Assembly (NCBI GenBank): GCA_016584495.1 | Contig: WAID01000012.1 | Coordinates: 1,178,001 to 1,242,000 of the forward strand | Source: Celoporthe dispersa | Lineage: Eukaryota; Ascomycota; Sordariomycetes; Diaporthales; Cryphonectriaceae | Direction: 5' to 3' | Length of the DNA: 64,000 nucleotides | Shown: positions 1 to 10,852 of the stretch, piece after piece | How positions within the stretch are numbered: the stretch's first letter is position 1 | Layout: every line of letters begins with the position of its first letter | Program-made: the position numbers and the translations under genes | The notes under the pieces: generated by a model | What the model was told of the DNA's origin: nothing | Seen by the model: the letters and a program-made list of their open reading frames with translations, nothing else | Databases searched by the model: none

Positions 1-221
1 CCAGCGCGGGACAGGAGCTGGACGAGGCCCTCGAGGCAAGACGCCGGGCGACGGATCTTGTGGAGGCCATCGCGAAGAGAGCGAGCGTGCTGAAGCGGTC
101 GATTGACGCCAAGGCGAACCTGCAGGTGCCCGAGCAGGGAGCCAAGATGCCACGGCCTGCCCCTGTGGCGGTCGGGTTCGCGATACCTGGGCCGGGGGAG
201 GTCCTTATGGGGCTGATCTGA
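1..221 (+). CDS. C-terminal end of an unidentified protein (5' part outside window)
   Basis: An open frame runs from the left edge to a TGA at 219-221 and encodes about 72 residues. The first part is charged and alternates Glu/Arg/Ala/Leu (ELDEALEARRRATDLVEAIA), which suggests an amphipathic helix or coiled coil. The tail is Pro/Gly-rich. Codons favour C or G at the third position, as in the other genes here. There is too little sequence to name a family. The call as coding rests on the open frame, the composition and a GC-rich third position. It converges on the methyltransferase gene that ends at 576. Confidence 0.55.
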   Translation, partial: SAGQELDEALEARRRATDLVEAIAKRASVLKRSIDAKANLQVPEQGAKMPRPAPVAVGFAIPGPGEVLMGLI

Positions 222-575
222 TATGCAGACCAGAGCACTTAACCCAGAGCTGGGCTGTGAACATCTGGTCTGTCACCGCCTGGCCTGCCTACAGCCGACG
301 AGGCGAGCACAGCTGTGTTCCCAAAAATTGGGCTGGGGGTCACTGACTGCCACTCAAGACTCTGTAAGTACTTGAACGGATCTCTGTAGATAGCCTCAGC
401 TAGCTGGCCTGCTGCCTTCTTCCTTTTTCTTCTTCTGTAGCCATATCCATCGAGTCAGTGCCTTTCCACAGAGACTCTGAACCTCTCCTATAATAAAACA
501 CTGTTCCCTTTTTTTTTTTAAATTTTTCCTTCTTTTCAAGTCTCTCGGTTCTTGACTCGTATTCTCCCACCTCGT
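222..575. other. Convergent 3' spacer
   Basis: This spacer lies between two convergent stop codons. It contains an A/T-rich stretch with a T run near 510 and probably carries the 3' untranslated regions and polyadenylation signals of both genes. I see no coding frame or RNA gene in it. Confidence 0.6.
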
Positions 576-1540
576 CTACCACTCAAACCGGACATATCTC
601 CCCATCTTCCTCACCACAGGTATCCAAGCAACCAGCCACAACACCCACCGCACCAGGAAGGGCAGCACCGCGTTCTCCGGCGCCGCAAGAGGAAACACCT
701 CGTCCCGCAGCCTCAGCCCCGAGGGCCCCTCCAGCGCTCGCGGCTCGTCCACGGCCCAGCTGAACCGCGCCCCCGTCTGCGAGACCACGGGCTCCAGCCT
801 CTGCAGCAGGACGGGGAGCCAGGACAGGCAGTCGAAGCACACCTGGTTGCGGCTGCTGCTCCCCCCTTGCTGCCGCTCCTCCCCGGCCGTGAAGTACCCC
901 GTCAGCCGGCCGAGCAGCTCCCTGCCCTGTGCTGGTTGCAGGTACATCGACAGCCCCTCGAACACGACCATGGTCGGCCTGCCGCGCGGCAGGGCCAGCC
1001 TCCCCAGCCAGTTCTCCTCCGTGACGTCGACGGCCCTGCACTCGTATCGCACGCGCGCTGCTGTGGGATGCGGCACGCCTAGCCTCTCCCGCATCGCAAC
1101 CACGTCCGGCAGGTCGGCGTCCACCCAGTGCACCAGCGGCCCGTCGTCGTCGTCGTCATCATCATCATCGCCGTCGTCCCCGCCGCCTGCTGTACCATAG
1201 TGGTACCCCTCCAGGACCCGCAGCGCGCGCGTGTCCAGCCCCGCGGCCAGATGCAGCACCGTGACAGCCCTCTCGCCCCGCCCCCTCGCCTCGCGGATGA
1301 ACTCGACCACCCACCGGTCCAGGAACCGCGCGCGGAGGGCGAAGATGGCGCATCGGGTGCCGGTGAGCCGTAGTTTTGCCCAGTCGTAGTCGAGCTGGTC
1401 GGCCAGGCGGGCGGCGTGGCGGTCGGCCAGGATCGGGTGAGCTGTCCTGGCGTCGACGGCGCGAGCGTAGAGGATGGCGAGGAGGGTCTCCGGGGTGCCG
1501 CGCAGGTTGGGGGATAGCTTGGTGGGGGCGTCGTCTCCAT
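576..1540 (-). CDS. PPM1/LCM-family S-adenosylmethionine-dependent methyltransferase (one apparent frameshift)
   Basis: The protein matches the leucine carboxyl methyltransferase-like family, here the shorter type common in fungi and actinobacteria, not the PP2A enzyme itself. Visible motifs are LSPNLRGTPETLL near the N-terminus, the SAM-binding motif HLAAGLDTRALRV (about residues 97-109) and VHWVDADLPDV, the second family block. The C-terminus is hydrophobic and basic. The ATG at 1540-1538 starts METTPP, but its frame joins the conserved frame only if one C is added to the C5 run (plus-strand G at 1524-1528). The corrected length is about 321 residues, normal for the family. An Asp run (about residues 121-133), encoded by GAC/GAT repeats, sits between motif I and the next block. 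The stop is TAG at 578-576. The substrate is unknown. Confidence 0.85.
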
Positions 1541-2900
1541 CGTTGCGCTGTTTTGGGAGAAAAGAGAGAGAGAAAGAGAGGGCTTTGGTGGGAGGGTGGC
1601 ATGGCTGCTTTTTAAGTATCCCCTCCTGCCTAAATCCACTTCTTTAACCTGGTCCGGCTGTTGACTTGCCAAACTAGCCTTCACACCATACAGAGAGGGC
1701 CTAAATAACTTGCTTAGACTTACGAATACCACTCAAGGCCAGATGTGCTCATCATGTGTTGCAGACTCGGGTTCATACAAGTATGATTCCGGTCGTGCCC
1801 AGCTCGGCTCTCTCAAAATGGCCTCGGCAGAGTCAAGATGAGCCCTGCAAGGCTCAGTGAGTGGCCTCTGGCAACCCCAGGGCCTCTTGCCACACATGAC
1901 GTGTCACTCCTCTTTGACATGGGAAATGGAACACAAGATCGTCAAAAACGAATGTATGGGGGTATCTCTATTAACGCTGCTAGAGCAAAATCCTAGACAA
2001 CAGAAGCGGCACACACACACAAACCATCAAGATTATCCCATGCCTCAAAAGATACATCGCTCCCTCTCTCAACCATTGTCGTTGTCGTCGTCGTCGTCGC
2101 AGGTCATCATCGAATCCCTTCCGTCGGTTGCAAGCATTCCATTCCAACCTCGCCTTTCGTATGCAGACGAGTGTCGGCTGGATTATGTTGATGATCGATG
2201 GGTGTGGATGAAAAGAGAAAAGAAAAAAAAAAAGGATCCAGTCCATATCCCCCATCATTAATCGCTCAGGTTGCATGCTCCCTGATGCCTTGCAAAATCC
2301 TCTTCCCCCCCCAAAAGAAAAAGAAGAAAACAGATGCAGAGTGTCTGTGGAGACTACCCAATCTCGACCTATTGAGGGCCGCCTTTTTCCTGCCAACCCG
2401 TAGCAAAATGAGAAGAAGAAACAAAGAGACTGAGATGTTGGCCTCTGCAAAACAAACTTGACGCAACCCGCTAATGCTGTATGCCACCGGCGCTGCTGCC
2501 GTGTAGCAATGCCTGTAGATGTGCCGCCAGTGTGACACCCTATCCTTGGGTTTCCAAATTGATAATCGCATCACTCCACTCACAGAGTAATAGTGACTGT
2601 GTTTAGGCTTGCGCCTTCTTGGTCTTTACTGAAAAATTTTCCCCTCCGCATCCTTTGATATGATATGTGAATTGGCCTTGTGAAACGATTTGAAAATCCC
2701 GATTTCGTTTTGGTCTTGTTTGAAAAATTTCTCGTCTTGGTGGCCCTGCGCCGTGCTCATTTGGTGTGATAGCGATGAGAAATGAACAGACTGGGGATAT
2801 TTGGTGTAGGTGAGCACAGCGCGAATCCTCACACTGCCTATCGTTGTTGGTTTTGGGGCAAGGCGAGGTGTATAGTTGAGTGGGCATCCGTCGTATGCCC
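1541..2900. other. Intergenic region without a supported gene
   Basis: This region is upstream of the LCM-type gene and downstream of the next minus-strand gene. It holds A-rich and C-rich simple tracts (for example the A run near 2225-2236) and a short CGT trinucleotide run near 2085-2099. The open frames here lack conserved motifs, so I treat it as promoter plus 3' untranslated sequence. Confidence 0.5.
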
Positions 2901-5900
2901 CTAGATGCTGGCAACCCGGCTCCTATCCGGGATGCGCGCGTGGCACACCATCAGCTTCAGGCTCGTCTGCCACTCCTCGCACTCAGCAAGCAGTGCCTGG
3001 TCGCTCCACATCGTCTTGCCCCTGCCGTCCGGGGCGACGCTCTCGTAGCACCGCTCGTACCACCAGCGCCCGACCTTGGCGACCATCTTGGTGATGCCCT
3101 CGTCCGCGCCGGGTCCTTCGGCGTTCATCATCTCCGCCAGGCTGCGCGTCTCCTTCTTGCTTCTCCTGCGGGATGCCGCCGCGGTGCCCCTCGAGGAGGG
3201 AGGACCGCCGGCCGCTGCCCTGGAGGATGAGGAGGACGACGAGGACGAGGAGTTGATCTTGTTGTCGGTAGACGGGGGCGAGGGGGCCGTGGCGCTGGCC
3301 AGCGGGACCCCAACGCGGCACGTCTTGATGTCGGTGAAACCCTTCCGCCCCAGCAGCCGGAGGATCAGGTCCGAGCTGGACCCAAGGCTGATCTCGGGCG
3401 CGCGGATGTGGATACGCTCCTTGAGCCGGCGCACGGCGCGGCGCGCGTGGTTGCCCATGTTGTTCATGTCGACATCCAGGATGGAGAGCTCGATGTAGCC
3501 GCCGGGCTTGAGCACGCGGCGGGCCTCGTTGATGACGTTGCGGTAGTGCGACTCGGGCGCCGCGGCGGGGAAGCGGTAGACGACGCAGGTGAAGCTCTGG
3601 GGCCCGAAGGGGAGCTTGTCGGCGTGGGACTTGTACTGGATCTGGTGGTGGTTCGGCGGGCTGAGCGGGAAGCTGGAGCGTGAGTCTGGCTCCGGGGTCG
3701 GAAGCGGTGCGCGCGGTGAGAGGTTGAAGAAGGTGGCTGCTGGGTACGTCTCGGCTGCGTAGAAGGACCAGTCGTCGTTGCCGAGGCCATCGATGACGAG
3801 GATGGAGTGCCGCTTGAGAGAGCCGACGACGGGGACCAGCTCGTCCCGCACGGGGCTGAAGAGGACATGGCCAAAGGTGAGCCACTTGCTGACCGTCATG
3901 GACCCCACGCGGAGGTTGACCTGCGCCGTGGTCGAGTGGTCGTCGGAGCCCTGGCTGCTCGAGCTGGTGTGGGAGTCCCGGGCCGGCGGTCCCTTCTGGG
4001 ATGACGATGCTGTGCTCATGCGATGGCTGGCGGTGCGGGAGACCTCCACGCTGCTGGTGCCGCTCCCATACCCGCTGACGAACTCGCTTAGTGAGAACGG
4101 CGACGACTTGGGGGCGCCGGCCGCCTCCAAGACTTCGTTAATCTTGGCCGTCATGTCGGAGCTGTACACACTAGACGAAGTCTGCGCGGCAGCAGCCTCC
4201 TCCTCCTCCTGCTGCACCTCGTCCTGGGCGTCGAAGTCAAACTCTGTCTCGCAATCCGATCCTGCGGCGTCGATCTGTGCGCTCATCTGTGCACCCATGT
4301 TTCCGTTGATGATAGGGGTCTCGAGCGGCTGGCCGCCGCTTGTCTTGGCCAGGCGCCGGCCCCAGACCTCAAGATGGAAGGGCCTCCCGAGAGAGGAGCT
4401 TGTGGACGGGTGCCCCTCGACACATCCTCGCCGAGCAGGTCATTGTACTCGTCCCAGACTTCATCCTCGGCCAGTGGCGCATTTGGCTCTGGGATGACGG
4501 CCGTGGCCTCGGAGTAGCTCAGCTTGCCCGAACAGGTCGAGTCTGTCGAAGACGTGCCCTCGAGACTCTTGCGCGGGGGGAAGACCATAAACTCCTCCTG
4601 GGGATGGCTGGCCCCTGCCTGCAGGTCATGGGAAGCCCGAGGGGAGGACGAGCCCGCGCTCGGGTCCTCGGTAGTCAAGGCTCGAGGCGGTTCCTGAACA
4701 GGTTCTTGAGCTGGCTCTGGTGGCTCGGAGGGGCTTGGGCCCTTGGCAACAAATTCCTCAGCCGGCTTCTGGCTGTCTGCCGGTGATTGCAGCTGCACGC
4801 TGCTACGGTTGAAGGGCCGGGAGAAGGACCTTGGAGACGGCGGTGGCGGCTCTGAGCGGCCAGCAACCTTCGGGATGCGGCCGACCTGGGGCAGTCTGCT
4901 CGGCCGAGCACTGGGCGGCTTGGAGGTCGTTGGCGGGGGCTGCTGTGCGCGACTTGGCTGTGAAGGAGGGCTCCTCAGGTTCCGGGACGACTGGACCGTG
5001 GTGATGCGTCTCGGCTGCTGAAGGGTAGTCTTGGGCTGTCCCGGTCTGACAGTCGCATTCTGGGCCTCTTGTGATCGATTCTGCGAGGCTGCAGTAGGCC
5101 GTTGCGCGCTATCGCTTGCAGCAGCGGCTGGCTTGGGAGAGGGTGGCCTAGGGGCCTGCGCCTCGCGCAGCACGTCCTCGACGTCCGCAAACGCCTCCTC
5201 CTCCTGCTCTGAGGAGTCCATCATGGTGTAGAACGCCATGGGCTGCTTCTCGACGACTGTGACCTTGGCGGAGACCTGGGAAGCCTCAGACGGCTTCTTC
5301 TTGCTGCTGGCGAGCTGCGTGGTGGATCGCCCAAAGATGTTCCATTTTCGGGGCGACTTTGGCCTCTTGGTCAGCTTCTTGGGTACCACCGACGACTCGG
5401 AGCCGGTCCTGCCCACCGACGGCCTCGGGTTGAATGTCGAATCGTCCGACATGAGCGTCGTGTCGTAGCTGTTGATGGACGGAGCCGCTGCCCCTGGCCG
5501 TACAGTGATAGGCTTCGGCACACGCGCGCTGGCTGGGTCAGACGTCTTCAGGCGCTGCATCGATCTCCGGGCAGCCAGGGTCGGCCGCATGGTCAGGACG
5601 TCGGAGTCGCTGGAGTCAGATGGCAGTCGCCGGTGTCCCAGAGATGGGGTGGTGGCCGCCCCTCGGGGCAGGGCTGAAGGCCACAGGGTATTGCGGGCTT
5701 CCTGGGAGGACAGCGACGCCTCGGAGTTGTTCCTCGAGCTGCCCAGGCTGGGTCGAGACTGGGCCATGCTCTGGTTGCTCTCGGTCCGAGCCAGGTCCGA
5801 GCTGACGTTGCGGTTGTGAATGATCTCACCGCCAGCAATGACGACAGGGCTCATGCGCTCTGCCAGGAATGGGTCAGACGGCAGAGTGCTGGCAAGGCTC

Positions 5901-7630
5901 TCCTGGGAAGACATAGTCCCGGGGATGACGCGCAGGGCGCTGGTGAGGTTGCTGCTTCGTCGCCGGACCTGGCCAAGGCGGCCATACCCCTCATGGCCAG
6001 TACCGGCCGCAGGGCCCTTGCGAGGTTGTTTTTCCTTCTTCTCGGCGGGGGCTGCAGTCTTGTTGCGCCGGCCGAAGAGCGGAAACCGGGTCTTCAAGCT
6101 CGACGACACACTGGGGCTTGGGGTACGGGTCGGCCCACGCGAGGGCCTTCTTCGCCGCCTGGGGGTCAGGTCCCGAGGCTGCGGCATGAGGGGCTGGCGT
6201 AGGCTCCCTTCCTATCCTGGGAGCAGACGACTGCAGGGTGTGGTCGGTCTGCAGTGGCGTGTTGGTGCGGGAAAGGGTGGTCGGCATGTTTTGGCCGCTC
6301 CGACGTCTCTCCGACAAGGAAGTCGACGATAGATTGCTGTGGACCACGGGCAGTGGTAGGCCTATCTGTGACTGTAGGTCTGTGATACCTTCTCGACTCG
6401 GCCGGATCGGCGGAGTGGCCCTGGACAAAGGTGATCCTGCGATGTCCCGCGAGGGGTGAGTGGCGCCTTCAGCCTCTCCTCGGTTCTGGACGTTGAAGTG
6501 CTCCGATGATGTTCGTGGAGGGAGATGGCAGCGCCCCGGGGAAGGGCGCCCTTCTGCTGCTGGTCCCTGATGAAGGCAGCAGCGCGGATAGTAGAGCCAG
6601 ACGAGGATGAGTTCGACGACTCCCTCACCGCGGCCAGACCATCACGGTCGGTGCTCGCGTCAGAGACGTCATGAGATGAGCTTCCGGCCCTTCTGCGGAC
6701 GACGGGCGGCCTGGTCTCTGCCGGGCTGGTAGTCTGCTTGGGCCTTGAGATGGGGAGTCTCATCGGCGCGACAAGCCCTGGTGAGACCGAAGACATGGAC
6801 GTCGGGGTCGTGTCGCGGCTGTAGGGGCCGCCTCCAGGAGACTCGGAGAATCTGGTCGACGGGCTGCCGCTCCAGGCGCTGTGCTGGCTGCTTGTGCTCG
6901 AGAATAGAGGTGTCGGCGGGGGGAGGTCAGTCGTGATCGGGTAGGGTACCTCCAGGTGAGGATGGCCCACCGCTGCCTGGGGCTTGAAGTCTCGATAACG
7001 GTCTAGTTCTGGGTAGATGGTGACAGGCTGCGCGCTGCCGGTCGGAAGCTCGATCCTCTGCGCCATCCGGATCGAGGCCGGGCTGTCCGTGAAGCCCCTG
7101 TCCACGGGTCCATCTCTGCTCAGGTCCAACGACGACTGTGACAGGGGAGCCGAAGACGTAGACTCGGACCGCGACGAGATGCTCCGAGCGTGATGCTGCT
7201 GTCCAGCCGCGGCAGGCTGCTTCCTCCGCAACACATTCCGAGGCTGTCTTGCGCTCTCCTGCGACCGGCTCGAAGGGGCAGATGAGGCGCTGCTGGTGCT
7301 GGTAGCAGTCGTCTTTCCCGACACATCACTGGCGTTCGAATTTCCCGGTCGGTGCTGTTGCGTGAGCGTCTGCTTCCACGCATAACTTTGTGGAGCAGCA
7401 GCGGCGCGTCGTGACGAGGTCTGCGGTATCCTGCTGGTGGCCTGAGGCGGCTGGGGGTCGACTGCGGCCATCCGAGCGGACTCGGCTGCCTTTCTGGCCC
7501 TTCGGCTGAGAGGGGCCACACTTTCTGCTGCTGACGCATCCATGTAGGCACCCGACCGCTGCAGCTGTGTTGTTGTGCTTTCGGGTATCTCCTGGCGCCT
7601 GGATGACGCTGTTGTTCTCGAGGACGCCAT
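2901..7630 (-). CDS. Large disordered protein with C-terminal class I methyltransferase domain (three apparent frame changes)
   Basis: This is one gene of about 1,575 residues read in four pieces. The first three quarters are Ser/Pro/Gln/Arg-rich and predicted disordered, with short conserved islands such as TIYPELDRYRDFKPQ, SLGHRRLPSDSSDSDV and FPLFGRRNK. The C-terminal ~430 residues form a Rossmann-type methyltransferase: SILVIDGLGNDDWSF (motif I region), then FTCVVYRFP, then ARRVLKPGGYIELSILDVDMN (post-motif). Frame changes lie near 6446 (one G missing), 6127 (one base extra or two missing) and 4380 (one base missing). Across each, the reading continues logically, for example PFHLEVWGRRLAKTSGG after 4380. 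The start is MASSRTTASS at 7630; an in-frame ATG also exists at 7672. The substrate is unknown. I infer a single fungal gene with a regulatory or scaffolding N-terminus. Confidence 0.8.
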
Positions 7631-8472
7631 CTTGTGTGAATAAAGCGTCGCAGCAGTTTGATGATGGCTCAATTACACATTGTTCTCCATCCCCGGCGAA
7701 AGAAGACTCTCACTCAATATTAAGGATAGTCTGGGCAGCAGTGGTCAGCCTAAAGATCTCATGAGCCTGACGCCTGATGTGGGAGAGCTGTCTGTAGATC
7801 TTGCAGGCGCTTGAGACAGCACGAAGGTGTGGGATGCGCCACGTTCTGGCACGTTATCGCATCGCGGCATACATGAGAGGACTCGGACGTACAGGGTCGG
7901 CCGGAGGATCGTGTGCCCAGGTGATGAGGATCGGGCACGATCCACGAGATCGAGGTTGCACACCAGCCTTGCGTATGTATATGTATGTGTGTAAGAGACG
8001 AGACCTCAAGTGCCGAAACGGGGCAGATGAAGACGTCAGAAATCCCAGCACGGTGGCACGAAGGAGCACATTAAAAATAAAAATAAAACGAACAAAAACA
8101 AAGGTAGGCAGAGATGAGGTGAAGAAAACTCCAGAGCTGGGGAAGAATGAGGGTAAAAAAAAAAGTCAACAAGACGATATCGGAAGGGTGTGTTGAGGTA
8201 GCATCCGAGGGTGTCGTGGATGGGGGTGACCAGGCAGGGTTGACTGGAGGGACTGGGGCAAGTAAGCTCGCTAAAGGTGATGGATGGTAGCACCCCTGTG
8301 AAGGAGGGGAAAGAGATGGGCGTTTAAGACGACGTTGTGAGCCACACTGAGGGGTTTTTGTTTTTTCTTGTCCCTCCACGGGGGGGATCGTCCAGGAAAC
8401 GTGCGACCAATATATGCCCAAAGCGAGATGAGAGCCTTTGGCCCCTGGTGTCCTTCCGTGTGCAAGTGTAGA

Positions 8473-8498
8473 ATGGTGGTGGTGGTGGTGGTGGTGGT
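8473..8498. repeat. (GGT)n microsatellite
   Basis: About eight perfect GGT units sit in the upstream region of the large methyltransferase gene. No coding frame is supported across it. Confidence 0.9.
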
Positions 8499-10270
8499 AT
8501 GGAACGCTGTTGGGTCCTTGGGGGGAAAAAGATTGGTAAGAGAGACGATGAGGAAATGATACAGAGAACCACCAGCAGGAGAGAGGAAAACAAAAAGAAG
8601 GAGGGATGTGGCGTCAAAAGGGAAAGTGAGAGCCGGAGGACGAGGAGAGCAAGTTTTATTTAGGTGTAAGCCCTCTTTTGGTGTCTTTTCCTTTTTTTTT
8701 CTTTTTTTCTTCTCTTTCTTCTCCCCCCATCCAAGGGTAGCTTTTAGGGTGGTGGTGGTGTGTGTGTGTGGGCGGACAAGATGGGAATAGGATTTATGCT
8801 CTCCCAGAGACCAGGGTCGAGACAACGAGAGCTGGGGAAAAAAGGCGCCAGGATATCGATAATGGCCACATCCCATGACTCTTCTCAGTACCGGCAACTG
8901 GCCAGCCAGGATTAAAATGCGGGTACTGTATAATTCAGAAACGGGTTATGGTAGCTATCCCTGGCCTGGCTGTGGCGTTGTTGTTGTCGCCTCGCAGTGT
9001 CTGGGACGGCGGTTGCTGCTTGATGATGATCTGTCAATTGCGGTGAGGAAACCGTCGAGGCGGAGGAGGGTGAATCTATTGAGGCAGCCCTCTGAGCTGG
9101 CTGCCAGCCGGCCTCGTGTAGGCCAGCACGGTGGTGCAGCAAACGAGTCGCACAGGCGGACCCATAAAAAAAGAGAGAAAAAAAAAAAAAGTAGAGAGTG
9201 AGAGAGACAGAGGGTTGCCTCCGACAGTATGGAAGGTAAGGCGAAGGACCTGCAGGAGGAGGCAGCACCCAGGGACCAGCAGGGCGGGGCGCGTGTGGAC
9301 CACCAGCTGCAGCAGCAGCAGACATTGGGCGCAAGCGAGTGGATGGCGGACGGCGGATGGGCGATGAGCAATGGGAATGTCCCACAAATCTGCAAGAACT
9401 GCGCCATGCCATGCGCGTAAGTCGAGAGGGACGGGGACGGACCCTTGGAACACCCAAAAGCCCTGGATCGTGCATACGGTGAGGCCCTATAGGAGAGCTG
9501 GGGCTGAGGCTTGCTGGTGCCATTGGGCGATAAAATTCGAATTCCGACCTGCAGAGAGGAGGAGTGGTTCCTACCGTAGTACACCTTAGGCCATATCGGG
9601 CATGGCCAGGTATGACCCAGAGGGAAGGGGTGGGAAGGAACCATGTTGATGAACATTTCCCGTTGCTGTCGAAAATGGGAATCTCCTGCCGATTTCCCAC
9701 TCCCCCTCCCCTCCCTCTTTCCTCTTTCTTCCCGGCCTGTGCTGTGTGGTGGTACTAGTATGCATCTTGGGTCGTGGTTTCCCTACGGTTGAGCAGCGGG
9801 TACCGGCGGGCCAACGTCTCTCTGCCTTTGAGCTGAGATTTTCACTACAACCTTCACAGATGCCTCGGCCTGTGTCGCCAGATTGGGGCTTATCCGCTTC
9901 GTATTTGCTTTTTTTTTCTGTCTTAGGAGCCAGAGCCATAGAGCATGCCTGAACTCGACCCGAACCCGTCACGGCGGATGTGCCCATCTGCATGTCTTAG
10001 ACAATGTCTCACGCTGCACCAGCCGAATGGCTCCTGTGGCCCTTGTCGCCCCCTCTTCTCCTCTTTCTCCAGTCCAACCCCTGCTGGTCCTCACCCTCCA
10101 CCACGGAACAGGGGTCCTGACAGTTCCCTCCATTCAAGGCCCACAGACAAGCGCTGGACCGGGGATACGGATGTGTGCTCCACCTGTCGCCACAACCACT
10201 CAACTCAATCCCTCCCCCCCAGGAAGAGGGAAAGAAGGAGAAAAAAAACCCCAAAAAGAAAGAAAAAAAC

Positions 10271-10291
10271 CCACCACCACCACCACCACCA
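10271..10291. repeat. (CAC)n microsatellite
   Basis: About seven CAC units follow directly on an A-rich tract in the gene-poor region. Confidence 0.9.
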
Positions 10292-10793
10292 GAGGGATGC
10301 TTGTGACGCCCACACCTCATCTATCTAATCTTACCCCCAAAGTGCAGTTCATGTCAGCCAGTCAGATAGTCACCACCAACAAAGAGGAACAGAGGTCAAA
10401 GTTCTGACTGCCATGGTCCCGACAAACCGGGAGGGCCCCGGCGTCACAGCTCTCAGCCCCTCCGTACTTGTTGGCGACAACCTCCTCTACTATTAAGTAC
10501 TAGACCCCTTGGGGTTTCCTGTCTACATGGTCTTCCTCTCATCGATTTGCTCACAGCCAGCCAGAGACCAGGACAAGGTCTGCGGTCTGCGGGACGACGG
10601 TGTGCTGATGGTGTGTGGTGGTCAGCTCGCCCTGCGACGGCCGCGTCTCTTTAGATTGCGAGCCGTTGCGCATCTATTATAGTAAGTTCCCACAAATAAC
10701 GGAGACTCTGGCGTCTTGAGCACCACTCGATCCTCGTCAGCCCAGGATCAAGACACAGGTTTACCCTCGCCGCCTGGCGCCTGTCGCGGCTCT

Positions 10794-10852
10794 TTTTTTT
10801 TCTCTTTCTTTCTTTCTGTTCCTTTTTTTCTTTTTTTTTCCCCCTTCTCTCT
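10794..10852 (+). promoter_or_regulatory. Long pyrimidine tract (possible promoter element)
   Basis: About 60 bases are almost purely C/T (T runs broken by C), interrupted by a single G. Such tracts often lie just upstream of transcription starts in filamentous fungi. No convincing coding sequence follows, so its target is unknown. Confidence 0.3.

Noticed and set aside
552..1082. Plus-strand open frame of 176 codons across the LCM-type methyltransferase
   Set aside because: It is the antisense shadow of a clearly conserved minus-strand gene; its translation is Pro/Gln/Arg low complexity with no motif.
8912..9700. Long minus-strand open frame (262 codons) in the gene-poor region
   Set aside because: It has no domain and no membrane or repeat logic, and it spans homopolymer tracts that translate as Phe runs. 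Overlapping frames in the same region are equally open.
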